Shown here piece after piece: positions 1 through 13,030 of a stretch of 64,000 nt of DNA (its first letter is position 1; each line of letters begins with the position of its first letter). The position numbers and the translations under genes are program-made. Below the pieces are notes generated by a model. The model did not search any database, was not told the origin of the DNA, and saw only the letters and a list, made by a program, of their open reading frames with translations. This stretch comes from Strongylocentrotus purpuratus (taxonomy: Eukaryota > Echinodermata > Echinoidea > Camarodonta > Strongylocentrotidae): positions 22,555,147 through 22,619,146 of the forward strand of contig NW_022145612.1 in NCBI RefSeq assembly GCF_000002235.5. The letters run 5' to 3'.

Positions 1-601
1 TCCCTCTTTACGTTCAAAAGCACATACACACACACATACACACACGATACGGGTGTAAGAGAGAGAGAGGGAGACAGAGAGAGGAGAAAGCCAGCTAGCG
101 AGTATAGTAAGCAGGGTTTCGGGTTTCAGCGTTCTAACACGCTGTGATGATATTGTGCTCGTGGGAAGATACATCTCGGATGGTACGGCTGCGGCAGGCA
201 CGCATCAAGAGCAGGAGTCAGGCTTCCACTTTATCATCAAGAGATGCTCTCTCTGCAAGACATCTCGTCTTTAGCTCGCTCTCTATCTCTCTCCCTCTCT
301 GCCACCTAAGGATTACTATTGGATAGCTGCTGGATATTCGTTATTCTAACTGAATTTCTGAATTATCTTTGTTAGCATTACAGTATTGTGAACTCCGAAT
401 ATTAACAGTTTGTAACTTTTACAACGGTTTATGCCTGAGTGGGATCTGATTCTGTGAGCTCAGTTGTCAATTGACTGGAGGAGATAGAGGACACCCATTT
501 TTGGAGATTATCCTGAGGACAGCTCAATGTGATTTCTCTAATATTACCTGGCATAAAGATTGAAAGTATATCAATTTAACAGATTGTCTTTTTATCTGTA
601 G
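1..601 (+). other. Candidate untranslated first exon (3' boundary at 601)
   Basis: The segment ends in ctgtag followed by a good donor, gtgagt, at 602-607. It holds CA-rich and GA-rich simple sequence near the start (about 30-90) and no ORF that resembles a protein. It lies on the same strand as the contactin gene, far upstream of its start codon, so a 5' UTR exon is plausible. Nothing in the sequence proves transcription or where the exon starts, and it could belong to no gene. Confidence 0.3.
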
Positions 602-1440
602 GTGAGTACCATAATGCATCTATTTACATAATGCTATCTGTGTATCTTGAATGAAGCTCAGATAGGAGAAATGTGTTTATCATATATTATTACTGTTCTG
701 TATATTTTAGATTGAGTACCGGTATGTTATTTTGAGAACCAATAATGTCATGAAAATTTGAATTCCAGAGAATCAAAAATAACATTTTTTGTAGTAAATG
801 CCATTGTTATTTCTATAAATTTAAATTTTCTTCAATCATTGATAAGGTAGTATTTGAATGTAATTGTGTTGCTTCTTGCCTATAGTATGCCCATGGCCTT
901 TAGATGATGTATAACAAAATATGAACATAGAAAACCCCAAATAATATCGCTCTATTTTTATATATGTGTAGAACCAAAATCTTGAGTATTATGATTCAAG
1001 GTAGGCTACTCTTTATGTGAATACATTTTCAAGGCAGGTTGAGTACCTGTGCCAATCTACTACTTTTGTCTGGGAGACACACTCCTGGAAATCTCAGCCA
1101 ATTCAAAGGCAATCATGGATATTGTCTTCAGAGCTGAGCCACAGAGGATCATTTTTTATGAGCAGAATTTCAATTGATTCTGTTAGAAGGCATGATCAAT
1201 GTGTAGGGATTCATAACAGGACATATATTGACTTACGGTACTTTCATTGTTCAATTGTGTAGATTATTGAATATTTTATTTTGTTCCATCTTTTTCTTTG
1301 TTTTCCTCATATTGTTGTATATCTCATCATGACATTTTGGGTCATATTTGTTCTCACATCCCAAGTTTTATTGGACTAATTTTTTATTCCTAATTTTTTT
1401 TTTCTTATTCTTTTTGGATGGTCTTTCAGGATTTTTTTTT

Positions 1441-1468
1441 CAGCCCAGTCTCTTTCTCTCTCTCTCTT

Positions 1469-1500
<32 letters not shown>

Positions 1501-1705
1501 TGTGTGTGTCTCTCTCTCTCTCTCTCGCTTTGTGTGTCTGTATCTCCCCCCCCCCCCATCTCCCTTTACTTTTCCCTTTCTGTCAGCCTCTTTCTTTCTC
1601 TGTCTCTCTCTCTCTGTCTACCTTTCTATCTCTCTTTCTCTCTTTCTTTTCTCTCTCTCTTTCTCTCTCTCTCTTTCTCTCTCTCTCTCTTTCTTTTTCT
1701 CTTTT
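1441..1705. repeat. Long (CT)n-rich polypyrimidine tract
   Basis: About 265 bases of almost pure C and T on the + strand, dominated by tctctc, with a run of about 11 C near 1547-1557. It produces long Ser/Leu/Phe-rich open frames on + and Arg/Glu-rich frames on -, all low-complexity artefacts. Confidence 0.9.
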
Positions 1706-2879
1706 GTAACCTTCTTTGATTATATCTAGCTTATTGGCAATTTTCATTTCTCTTTTAAATGCTATTAGCATGCAAATGACAAAATATGTTAGTCAAACCT
1801 TACTCCATTTCACTGACCGTGATGAAAGTTGTTGAATGTTGTATGCTAATTACAGCATCTAGTCCAAAATCATTCTCCATGGTGTATCTTCACATGTTTT
1901 CAAAGGTCACCTTGGCTGTAATTCACACTGTACTTTACATTACCGTCCGTGAATCACCATAAAAGATACATCATAGCAGGGGAAATTACCTAATGCAAGG
2001 ACTTGTTGCTTCATATACATCTAGGCATAAATGTATATCATCAGTAATATCAGTCATAGATGACAGCAGATGAGTGGATGAAGCTATAAAGCCTTTTTTC
2101 ATGATTCATGGTATTCATCAAGTCAAGGTTAGATTGCTAATCACATTGAGATTCAAGGTGACACTGAAAAATTAATTGCTTAGAAACAGCCATGCACGTT
2201 TGGGGCTCGTCTTAACAACACAGTTAAAAACAATTCACAAACTAACTATTGAGTGGTTATATTCTAACGTGAGATTGCTTTTATTGAATTCATTATGTCC
2301 AGTATTCATCTTGGTTATTACTTTTCAGTTTATAGGTTTAGAATTTTGTCATCTCCTGTTAATTTTTGTTTAATGTAGGGAAAGCGCACTTGTAATCTTT
2401 GCACAAACACTTATCATAGATTTCAAGATTTTGTTTTAGTCAGATGATCGATAGACCTTGATAGCAGTTGTAAAAATAAACATGTATTGACACACTTCCA
2501 TTGACTCTTTACCCTGACTGGTTAGTCGCGTGTACCATTCATTTTCAAAATGAGACTTCAAAATTAGTGCTAATGGATGTGTTGAAGTACTGGGGTCAAA
2601 AAGTACTCCACTTTTGAATGTTAATGAAATGTTCAACATTCAAGTTCAACTTTTAAATTCCTCTGCGGGTGGCACCGCAGGACTTCATTTCCCCATCTGT
2701 CGCTATGGTTGGCTTGCGCACATAATTCGCAATAAGCATGACCCACCAATTTTTCAAGCGTAATGGGTTTCGCACATGGTCCAATAGTACCTCATTGCTG
2801 TGCGTAAAAATTCCTCACTGGGGAGCCGACAATACAGGATGTCGTAACCATCTAAAAGGTATCTTTATCAGTCTGCACC

Positions 2880-3103
2880 AAAACGGGATAGACATCTGGT
2901 CTAAATACAAGCTCGACACATTTTAAAGTTATTTTTCAGGGTACAGAAAGTTCAAATATGATTACAGTTGCAGATATGAATACTTGTATATTGAAATCTA
3001 TTTTTCAGATCGGGGTTGACATCTTGTCAAAATACAATCAGGACACGTTTTTTGACATTTCAGGGTACAGAAAGTTCAGATGGTAATTACAGTTCACAAT
3101 TGA
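2880..3103. repeat. Diverged tandem duplication, about 128-bp unit
   Basis: The block at about 2880-2975 recurs at about 3008-3103. Both run from a gg(a/g)tagacatctggtc-like start through tttcagggtacagaaagttca to a ttacagtt end. The copies differ at many positions, so the duplication is old. Neither is coding. Confidence 0.6.
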
Positions 3104-4011
3104 ATAATTTGTTAATATTATATATTGAATATTTTCCTTTTAAAGGTCATGACCTATATACAGGCCTTAATAAAGTGAAAGATTGAAATGCCAATGTTAA
3201 AAATGTATTGTCTGTATCTTTGTGTTTTGTCGTCAAATTGTAGGCGAATTCTTTTCATTCAGACTTCTGTACCTGTGCTCTATTCAGCTAGAGTTCTCTT
3301 TTCCCCATCTTTTTACAATGAAATGGTTTTCTGTTTGTTCATGAGGACTGGTTGAATGATTGCAATCAGTCACATTTTGTCACAGAAGCAAACGGCACCA
3401 GTATAAGTATGCATATATCAAATTGTACACACAGAGATAAATCGGGAATGTTTAGAAAGGAAGTTTGGACACCCTCCCATGAAATAGACAAAAATAACCA
3501 GCTAGAAGACCACAATTGTACAATTTTATTACACGAATGCTGGTAAATGTTTACTCTGTTAGAATACATTTGACAACTAGAAGTTCTGACTCGAATGTAT
3601 TTTTTAAACACATTCATTTGTCAAATTCCTACATTTTGCATACATGTAGTCAGCAATAGGGAAAATATGGAAAACAAGGGCAGTGTGACACTTCATTTCA
3701 GAATAATCACACAAACCTTCTCATCTTTTATAAAGAGTTTGTATTGCTTCCACGATCTGAATCTCTAGCTATCTTGTAACATCCAGCTGTACAACTGGCA
3801 AAGATGGCCTCTCACAACTCAACATGATCTCTTTCTCTTTTTTTCATTAGTTTCTTGTCTTTTCAAAAATGGAGAAGAAAGTCTTAGAACAATCACTCTT
3901 AAATAATATGGATATAAGCAATACTGTTAAGGTTACAGTGTGGATGTGGGTGTGAAGTATGCTTTGTAATACCAGGAATTCAGATCATCTTAACCAGTTG
4001 CCTACGGGAAC

Positions 4012-4176
4012 TGGGCGGTTCCTGTGTTATGCCAATGGGAAAGAGATAATTTAGTCAACGGACTATAGGTCACTTCCTCGTCATCGCATTTACTTCAGTG
4101 GCTCCTGTATTAAGCCAATAGAAATGAGAGAATTTGGTAGTCGACGGCTCTTGCTAGTCATCACATTACTTCAGTT
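4012..4176. repeat. Diverged tandem duplication, about 85-bp unit
   Basis: Two adjacent copies (about 4012-4098 and 4099-4176) share gg(c)tcctgt.tta.gccaat.g.aa.agagaa and end in tcatc.catt.acttcagt. The unit is not recognised. Confidence 0.5.
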
Positions 4177-4436
4177 TCATGAGACAGGGGAGAGGGATGA
4201 ACTGTGACTAAAGCAATGTGTGGTTGTCTCAGTCATCACTCATCACGTTTACAGATAGTTTACATGCATGGTACATGTTAACAGCATCCCACACGGTTCT
4301 AACAGGATGAACCCCTGTATTGTATTATATTTTGGAAGTAAATGTGACGATTACTCCAAATGGAAATAAATATTTTCATTTTTTAAAATCTTACATCTGT
4401 CCTATAACCTTGCTAAACTCCTTCTTGTTCTTTCAG

Positions 4437-4487
4437 ATTTCCTGTTCAGATGGGAATTTTGTAGCTGAATTGAAGCAAAATATTCAG
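4437..4487 (+). other. Candidate 51-nt untranslated exon
   Basis: A strong acceptor (a pyrimidine-rich stretch ending ttctttcag at 4436) and a strong donor (cag/gtaagt at 4488) bracket 51 nt. Its only ATG opens a four-codon frame that stops inside the exon, so it would be untranslated. It sits upstream of the contactin start-codon exon on the same strand and would be a second 5' UTR exon. It could be a chance splice-site pair. Confidence 0.4.
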
Positions 4488-4843
4488 GTAAGTTAGTGAA
4501 GAAAAATATTGAATGTAAGCTATTCATTGTAGGACTCTGAAAGTGAAGTTACTAAATGAGAAAGTTTGGTATGTTCATCTGATAAAGATTGTTTGCGAGG
4601 CAATGTGTCATTTTGGTGAAGCTTGAATGTGACATTGTTCAAATATTGATCTGAAAGAGAACCGGAGGGAGAAAAAGCCTTCTTGATGAATTTGTCATCG
4701 CCCTCTCAAACACTCATTGCATGGTGGTGATTCTTAACTCCGGTCATCCATATTTAATATATATATAGCTGGGAGCAAGTCAGCTAACTAATGCTGAATG
4801 CAAATGGAGGGAAGACGAAGGAGGAAAGAGGGTTGTAGCTTAA

Positions 4844-5383
4844 AGGAAACCAAAACCTTCATACTAAGTTACTTTTATTGTAAAGTTTAAGATATTTGAA
4901 AAATATCAGTGACAATTTGAACAAAATCGGGCAAGGAATAAGGAAGTAAGAGCTTTTTGAAATGACTAGTCACTAGAGGGCGGTATTCAATTTGATGACA
5001 TCATCTGTGAACAACTCTCCATGCCTTTTGTACATCAAATTTCATGTTTTTCCTTCTTTCTTGTGATTGAGATAATGTACTCCCCCGAAAGCAAGATATA
5101 GAATGCAAAATGATATTCTACTTCACATGTTATGAAGTCGGATCAAGAACACAAATAAATACGAAGAAAACAAAAAAAATTGTGAAATTTTATGTACAAA
5201 AGGCATGGAGAGTTGTTCACAGATGATGTCATCAAATTGAATACCGCCCTCTAGTGACTAGTCATTTCAAAAAGCTCTTACTTCCTTATTCCTTGCCCGA
5301 TTTTGTTCAAATTTTCACTGATTTTATTCAAATCTTTTAAACTTTACAATAAAAGTAACTTAGTAGGAAGGTTTTGGTTTCCT
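4844..5383. mobile_element. TTAA-flanked MITE with arms of about 200 bp
   Basis: The first and last ~200 bases are near-perfect inverted repeats, starting AGGAAACCAAAACCTTC and ending in its complement. TTAA is present directly outside both ends (4840-4843 and 5384-5387), the target duplication typical of piggyBac-type transposition. The middle (about 5046-5190) is AT-rich and has no transposase ORF, so the element is non-autonomous and could fold into one long hairpin. Confidence 0.85.
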
Positions 5384-5387
5384 TTAA

Positions 5388-8300
5388 AGAGTTCTTACAC
5401 TATTGGACTGGATCCAAGGATAATGGCCCCCTTCCAGCATGCAACCCCAATATTATTTCATTTTGCCATATAACATAACATAACATCTCCCTTTGTTTTT
5501 TAAATAATTTAGTTGATGACTACTGAAAGAAATGGTAGTATTTAGCTCTGGAAGTTCAAAGTTTCATGGAGATGAATAATAATGAAGGGATTGAATAGAT
5601 TTGATTGTTTGTTTCACAATTCTTATGGCTTTGACCATCATGATGATGACGATAATGGCACTTTCTTGTTGCTGGGCGCTCATGGCACTTGCTCAATAAA
5701 GCAGCCCCACTTAAAACGTTCTTAGCATTCATACGATTTTCAACAGATTTCTACAGTTTTTAACTAGCTTTTATTCCAGTCATTATAGTAAGTATTCAGA
5801 AGAACTTGTCATTTCAGCCACTGCCCTTCCTATATCTGTAAGAAAAAAAGGTACGCCGGACAACGTTACTCACCTACATGATTCACTTTTGATGGCATGC
5901 TGGGTGATTTGTGTGCCCTGAAGCTGAATGATTAGATAACTCATCCATTAAGCGTACATTGATTTATTCATCTGTTCATCTATTCATCTGTATTTCCTTC
6001 ACCTTTCATTTCGTAGCTCTTTTACTGCCACTCCCTTACTTTCATGCTGTTATTTGTTGCAACACTACATGTGTGAAGTACTTTTTCTTTTTAAGTTGTA
6101 TTTTTATTTTCTTACATCACTTTTCTCTCGAAGTATCTCAATTTCTCCCTTTTTATTTCTCCCTTTTTCCATCCCTTTCTCCCCTATGTCTCAATCACTT
6201 TGTCTTTGTCTCTCGCTCCCTCCTTATCCCTATTTTTCAATTTTCCTTTTTAATATATCAATCACACAATTTTATTAAGTACCAATTTATGATTTACATT
6301 GTCATCTCACATGAAGATAATTAATCATGTAATACATTAGCCCATTAGATTCTTCATTATGATTGCTTTGCAAATTGTTGTTTCAATTTTAAATCCCATT
6401 TTTGATATGTGAAAGCTACTTTGATGATCATAGAATGCCTACGGTAATGGCTTTAATAGCAATAAAAATGAAAAACTGGATCACTAATCATGTGACAGTA
6501 TGCCTGGGGATCTTTCCTTGGTCACACCATTCCTTCATGCATGCACCAGCTAAAATCGGTGCTTTAAAGAAGGACCCCAGTGTGCAGATAGATTCCTTCA
6601 CGAATCAAAGGAAAGAATGCAGGAAGTAATCAACTCTACCAATTGGCCCTCCGAGTGTCGCTATCAATTTCTCCCCCGGCTAGAGTTGAATCTTAAAACC
6701 ATAGGGTAAGCAGGGACTAACATTTTCTTGACAGGGGTTGAAACATTAAGGGGCTGTATTCCACCCCCCCCCCCCCCCAATCAGTGTTATTTAGGGTACG
6801 CGTATGCATGTTCCCTCCTTTTGAAAACACCCCCCTAGTCCGGTGTGTAAAGTCAATATGGGCCGGATTTTTGTGTACTACGAGCCAGACTTTGATGCCT
6901 GAATAGTACACCTTTACCGGACAGGATGTTGCCTCTCATTGTGCCTTGCATTCATCATAAATATACAGCTAGTGAAACAGGAAAACAACTGTGGATATAT
7001 TGCACAACTATTTCATATATCTCAAATCGAACTAGAACAAAAACTTGAAACAATCAAGGAAATATTTTTCGTTTAATTATCTGTCAGTGAAAGTTCTAGA
7101 GGAATCTTCCTGATCTTTGGCAGAAGAGACTGTGCATCACAATGACTCATCTCGACCAGGAATGGCCCTCGATCCACCATTCAAAACTATTTCCTCAAGC
7201 TCTTCGCTTATCCTCTTGCCTGAATAAACACACCTGAAGCATACCTGAAGATGTAAGAGCATTTGAACTTGAACCCTTAGGGGCACCGGGGTATCCCCCA
7301 AGAAGCAAGCCTTTGGGAGGGCATTGATCAAGACATATTTTTCATGACGTGGATAGCAAAAGAGGATGAGTCAAGGAGGTCCAGTAGAGGGATGATTAAT
7401 TGAAAGAGGAAACCCACGCATGAAAATCATAAATTTCAAAGTGATGTTGGATCATCACGATAGTTATTATAGAAATATACACAAATTTCAATAAATATTT
7501 GAATTTGACTTTAACATAGATCTGCAGTTCTCAGCTCTTTTTCTTTTTGCTTTCTCCTCTATTGTATCCTATATAGATTTCAAGCTTTCCTTGGAACCTT
7601 TCCATTTTACACTGTTCCATCATCATCATAAGTGTCATTATATTATACATATATTTAGAAATTGTAATCTGATCATCGATATCATTGTCATAACCATGAG
7701 GAAAATTTACAAGGATAACTATTCTGATGATTTATAAGGCCAAACTTCTGCATACTGTGCGTAAACTTCCTGTAACTAATAGTTTTGATAATATTAAGTT
7801 ACATAATATTTCAACATGATATTGAATATCATCTTTAAGTTATTTTTCTTCCCTCACCTTCAAATTATTCTGAAATTCATGCCAGTTTTATACTGACCCC
7901 TGATGTGCGAACTTTCCACAAGAAGGTCAAAGTTCACCACATCCTAGGTTGCTGCTTTACATATGTCATCGCTATATACTCTACCCCATAATACTAGATG
8001 TCAGCAGAAGAGAAGATACCTTAATGCATCCGCAATCGCTATGAAATTGAAAGTGAAACTCCAAGGATTTCAGGATAACTTCAAGGATTTCAGGATAACT
8101 ATTTCAAATTTAGATTCGGTTAAGTCTAGAGGAAATACTTGAAGATTTGCGCATGGTAACCTCAGCACTTGCCATGAAGCCCGCTTCACTCATCGCTTCA
8201 TCAGACTTGCTCAAGATTTAAAGTGTTATAAAAAGCTCTAAAGAGCGTAGGATGGGTGTGCAGAAATAGACTGCATTTACCATGAACTTTCAACTTTACC

Positions 8301-9002
8301 CGTTTGTCAAGGAATATCTGAAGTTCTGGTTGTAGCATCAGTAGAAGGACCCAGCAACTGTTTTTGCCATTTAAGACAAAAAACCTGCATATAATTGATG
8401 AATTGTGAGTTGTAAGTAATCCCTTTGCTTTGTTTCTCCCAAAAGAAAACGTTAATGGACATGGAAAAGCTAAATACGTCTTAGTATGCTCAGAGTTACT
8501 CCGACGTTGGCCTTGGTCCTAAATATATGGCAAAGTAGAACTTGATTAAGCCATCAGGAGGAAAGGTCAGATATAACATGGGGCAGGAGAATGAAGGGAG
8601 GAAGGGAGCCTCTCCAATACAGTGTCATGTCCCATTAATATACCATGGTGATTGGTATTACAGATGACCACTATCACCCAGTCTGCCCAGCTCAGCATGC
8701 AACTAGTAGGTGCCTTCATGCCAAGTAGATCGAGAGCATCTATAGTAGATTCCAACAGATTGTGGGTTCATCGTTGCTGGTTTCATGATGAAGCAGATCG
8801 ATAACCCACGTAGGCGAATGTATGGCATGTAGGTCTGTGTATGACGTGTAGGCCGATAACCAAATGGTTTTTAGAACCAGACATGATAAGGTAGGCCTAC
8901 ATGTGTATGTCTGAAATTTTTCAAGGGTTTATATGGTCATGGTTAACTGGCCATATTGCTTATTGGATATTGGATTTTTTAAATTTTAATAGTGCATATA
9001 AT
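5388..9002. other. Non-coding stretch, no recognisable element
   Basis: Long putative intron or upstream DNA. Short ORFs here have no recognisable motifs. There is a perfect 21-bp direct repeat (ttcaaggatttcaggataac) near 8050-8100 and short homopolymer C near 6766-6778. Otherwise I see nothing. Confidence 0.4.
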
Positions 9003-9200
9003 CCATCCATGCAAGGTGCTCAAGGCACTACCATATGAACTCTAGCTAGGCTCCCAATTTCAGCGCTCACAACATTAAAGGAATTTCTTCCTACCAGTAG
9101 CAGTACATGTACCTATTTAACACCTGGGTGGAGAGTGGCAAATGTATGCACGACCTGCCCATCTCCAGTCCAGTGTTTAAACCACTTGACTACTTACTGA
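9003..9200 (-). mobile_element. tRNA-derived SINE, degraded
   Basis: Read on the - strand it begins with an A-box-like gtagtcaagtggtttaaac (around 9180-9198), runs through ccactctccacccaggtgtt and ends with tgccttgagcaccttgcatgg. The ccactctccacccagg block is shared with the SINE at 30294-30500, so the two belong to one family. The B box is not intact. Confidence 0.6.
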
Positions 9201-9402
9201 CTGATGACTTCAAAAGTACATAATGCAAAAGTTTTTGTTTTTGTAAGATTGAGTTTCATATTGCTTCAATTGGAATTTCGATATAGGATGAGCTCTCCTT
9301 CAGGCTAGCTAATTTAAAAAGTATAGGCATTTTTCTCATAATACAAAATTGCTTTTAAAACTCGGTAGAGTGACATTCCTTCTTCTATATTCTGCATATA
9401 CC

Positions 9403-9641
9403 GGTGTGTTGGCTCAGTCAGTAGAGCATCCGCCTCACAACCGGAAGGTTGTGGGTTCGAACCCCGGCCGCGTCATACCAAAAGACGTTAAAAATTGCTT
9501 CTACCTTGTTTGGCGTTCAACAATAAGGGATAGAGCAACGTTGATCTGGCGCTGCTCAGTGGCTGCCGGGCTCAGGATCAATTGGGCAAAAAGAATTTCC
9601 ATTTTCGGTTTAACTTAATAAAATTGGAGTGGACTTTAAAA

Positions 9642-9692
<51 letters not shown>
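9403..9692 (+). mobile_element. tRNA-derived SINE with (ATT)n tail
   Basis: The head is tRNA-like: A box tggctcagtcagtagagc at 9410-9427 and a perfect B box ggttcgaaccc at 9454-9464, with a possible CAC anticodon in cctcacaacc. A tRNA-unrelated body of about 160 bp follows, then a tail of about 17 ATT repeats (9642-9692). The body and tail mark a SINE, not a tRNA gene. Promoter boxes look intact, so the copy is fairly young. The open frame across it is an artefact. Confidence 0.85.
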
Positions 9693-9693
<1 letters not shown>

Positions 9694-9952
9694 TAAACAA
9701 AAAATTATATATCCAGTGCTTAAAAAGGGATCCCAGTAATATTCTGCTCACAGTGAAGTGCATGCGTTGAAAGCAAACCTTGAATGTGGCCTCCAGATTT
9801 CCAATTAAAGTCATCACAATTAGGAGTAGAGAGCAGGAGTAGAAGCAGAAGCACTGCAGACACCTCCAAGGATTGAAACAAGCCAGCACCAAGTAATAAT
9901 AAATCACCCTGTTTGTCTAGATATGAAGCAAGGAGATGATAGTATACTATAT

Positions 9953-10581
9953 AGGCGTGTCTTCACTATCTCGAGATGGGATATTTTGCAAACTAGACCG
10001 AGATATCTTGGGATATTATCCTGACCAAATATCCAGCTATTTGAACTATCCCGATCGAAACTATCCAGCTAATTTGCGTCTTCATTAGACCGAAGTAGCA
10101 AATTAGCTGGATAGTTGGTCGGGATAATATCCCAAGATATCTCGGTCTAGTTTGCAAAATATCCCACTATTTCCCAACTAGCGGGTTAGTTTGCGACCGT
10201 CTTCATTAGACAGAAGTACAGAGTCAAATATCCCGATTCCATCATGCACAACGATTTCCGGTTTTCCGTGTTTACTAGTTGTACTAGCGCGCTGAGCGGT
10301 ATAGATCGCATGTGCGCCGGAAATCGTTGTGCATGATGGGATCGGGATATTTGACTCCGTACTTCGGTCTAATGAAGACGGTCGCAAACTATCCCGCTAG
10401 TTGGGAAATAGTGGGATATTTTGCAAACTAGACCGAGATATCTTGGGATATTATCCTGACCAACTATCCAGCTAATTTGCTACTTCGGTCTAAATTAAGA
10501 CGCAAATTAGCTGGATAGTTTCGATCGGGATAGTTCAAATAGCTGGATATTTGGCAATCTCGAGATAGTGAAGACGGGCCT
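9953..10581. mobile_element. 629-bp foldback DNA element, nearly fully palindromic
   Basis: The ends are inverted (AGGCGTGTCTTCACTATC and its near-complement at 10564-10581). The arms pair almost to the centre near 10290. TAT lies outside both ends (9950-9952, 10582-10584), suggesting a 3-bp target duplication. The left arm carries an extra ~50 bp after ctcgaga that is itself an inverted copy of an internal block (about 10118-10168), so the element has nested inverted repeats. No ORF. The superfamily is uncertain; the GGC start and 3-bp duplication would suit a PIF/Harbinger derivative. Confidence 0.8.
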
Positions 10582-10589
10582 TATGAGAA

Positions 10590-12886
10590 AGTAGAAAAGA
10601 GGATACTTGGTTGAGAGGGAAATGGATGCATGATTGATGATTTGGAATGTAAGCAATAACGAGGCAGAAAAGGAAAGTGAAGGAGAAGATGAATAATGAA
10701 TCATGCTTTGAACGAGAAAAAAAATTGAATTCATATTTCTAAGGCGAAGGTCATTTCTGAGAGGAATTTATAACAACTGCTAAAGCTAGAGAAGCAAAGG
10801 AAATGAAAGAACAGATAATCGGTGACAATAATCAGGTTCAAGGATGAAAAAGGAATGAATTAAATATGAAAATGATTAGAGAAGATAGACAAATATTGGC
10901 TGATACTACAGGTGAAAGTGGGTTGTGAACATATAAATGGAAGCAGCTAAAAAAAGAAAGTGTGAGCAGGTGTGAAATAGAACACCACCTAGTAGTTTTC
11001 ATATTCTCTTTATCCACTGTTGATTTCCCAAGGGAAATTTTCTTTGGTCACACTATGAATCAAGTTCATGCGGAGAGAGTAGATTTGATGTACATGTACA
11101 TGCATACAAATTTCAATCTCTCTTTACAATTACATCATGTTACATATATTATAACAGACCTTTGTTTAACCTCTTGCCTTGGAATACCAATGCTAAGAAT
11201 ATGAAGTATATTTTAAACCAACTATTCTTTAGAATATAATTTGAATGTGGAAATTTGACCAAACAATCCAAAAGTTAAAGCTAGAAGCACCATCCAGTAT
11301 CTGCTGATTTCCAAGAGGGCCAAGAATGAATCTCACAAAATATAGATTTCAGCAATATATTTGCTTTTTTTTCCACCCTAAATGTGAATTTGCCCAAGTA
11401 AATTGATTAAAGTCATCTTATTTGGTAATGAGGTCATTTTTTAATTTTGTACAACCAAATCCAAAGCAATCCTTTGTAATTCTTTATTTTCATTTATTTG
11501 TACTCAAACTTTCTACTCAAACTTTATTTGAAATAGAAATTATTAAAATGTTTCTGAATATTACCGAAAACAGAAAGAGAGATTCTACAAGTGCAATTTA
11601 ATGATAATTAGAGAATTTAACTTATTCTTTATCAACATTTCCAAGGATGATTTCTCTACTCATTTATCTAATTTACCCAGCAAAATTTTTAAAAAGTTGA
11701 ACACATACTGAAATGTATCCATCAGATATATCTGATGATGCACAATTGTGTAGCTGTCATAGATGATTCATGCAGAATTGCGGATATGTATACGGTCCCA
11801 TTGTTTCCTGTGTTGAAGAGCCTATTGAAGTATATTATGCACTGTTCTCTATCTGCAACCCAATACATTAACCTTTTCCAGCTAATACCTCTTCACATCG
11901 GCATCATTAATCATCGTCACACTTACATGTACATACACACGGGCATAACTTAAACATGATGAATGTTAGGATGGTTACACCACCCTACAATGAGTGAAGG
12001 ATCCATCTAAGAAAGTGCCCTCTGATGTAAACAAACCTAATGAAAATGGTTATTTTTACACTCAGGGAAGACATTTTTAGAGTAGGAGAGAGAGCTTTTC
12101 AGTGGATTGGTGCTCAATCTCTTTTGATTTGAATGCCTCCAAAGGAATAATGCTGTTTCTTTTACACATGGTTATTCTTCTTTGACGCAAAACTCCATTT
12201 TGGTAATTACGTACCAAGTTTATTATCTTAATTGATTAGATTTCCAATTTTTATTATCATTTTCTATTCATTTCATGTTATGTTTGACTAGATACACCAT
12301 ACTCATGATAATTGAAGGAATATAGGTATATATTAGATAGCTTAGACAGATACCGAGATGTGATTGGTCCAGAGCTCGTCACGTGATATCTTTACTGGAA
12401 AAGAAATATGTAGGAAAAAAATGGCTGTCCTTATACAAAGGGCTTTACTACAAAAGAGAAATTGACATCAGCATAGGCAATGACCTTGTTTCAAAACAGT
12501 GTTATTTAATTGGCTTCCTTTCATTACACCAATAAGGTGTCTTGATAATTATTGTTTATCCATATCTCATGCTGCTGTTACCTTCTTCTGTTTTACTTCC
12601 ATACTACCCCAACAAATCTTAGTATAATATGTCCTCTTTCTCTTTCCATTATGCATGAGGCCTCTTTTCTGTTTATATCTCTCACAGGAGATGTGCCTAA
12701 AGCAAACTTGCAAATTAGCATTCTCAAATGTCCTGTGGCAATTCTACCACAGATGAATAAAAACTCTAGTTTTGAAACTTACTGGTTTTGAAGGGTCTCT
12801 AAGTGGTGACACCTCTGTATTTGTAAAAATAGAAATGTTAATTCACCTTCTGTTTCTTTATGTTACTTCATTCTGGCCATTTTCCC
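10590..12886. other. Non-coding stretch, nothing recognised
   Basis: AT-rich, with purine-rich patches near 10600-10960. No repeat, RNA gene or coding signal was recognised. Confidence 0.4.
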
Positions 12887-12960
12887 TGTCTCTACTCATC
12901 CTGGTTCCCTCATCCTGGTTCCCTCATCCTGGTTCCCTCATCCTGGTTCCCTCATCCTAT
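12887..12960. repeat. 14-bp minisatellite
   Basis: The unit tcatcctggttccc is repeated about four to five times without spacers, then decays. It is flanked by C/T-rich DNA. Confidence 0.85.
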
Positions 12961-13030
12961 TCCTTTTTATCTATCCATCTTCCTCTCATTATTTTATCTT
13001 GACTATTCTTTGATTCCAAAATTGATATTA

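Larger units (their letters stand above)
602..4436 (+). other. Putative intron or upstream DNA, mostly unique
   Basis: This is AT-rich DNA without coding-like ORFs. It contains a pyrimidine tract (1441-1705) and two old tandem duplications (2880-3103, 4012-4176), listed separately. I see nothing else in it. Confidence 0.4.

Noticed and set aside
1348-1771. Ser/Leu-rich and Arg/Glu-rich frames (also 23864-24358)
   Set aside because: Produced by (CT)n tracts; low complexity on both strands.
9403-9475. A true tRNA gene
   Set aside because: A and B boxes are good, but a SINE body and (ATT)n tail follow, the 5' acceptor strand does not pair cleanly with the 3' side, and no T-run terminator follows.
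9349-9618. 89-codon frame with an LAQSVEHPPHNRKVVGSNPGR-like peptide
   Set aside because: It is a translation of the tRNA-derived SINE head, a familiar spurious protein, not a gene.
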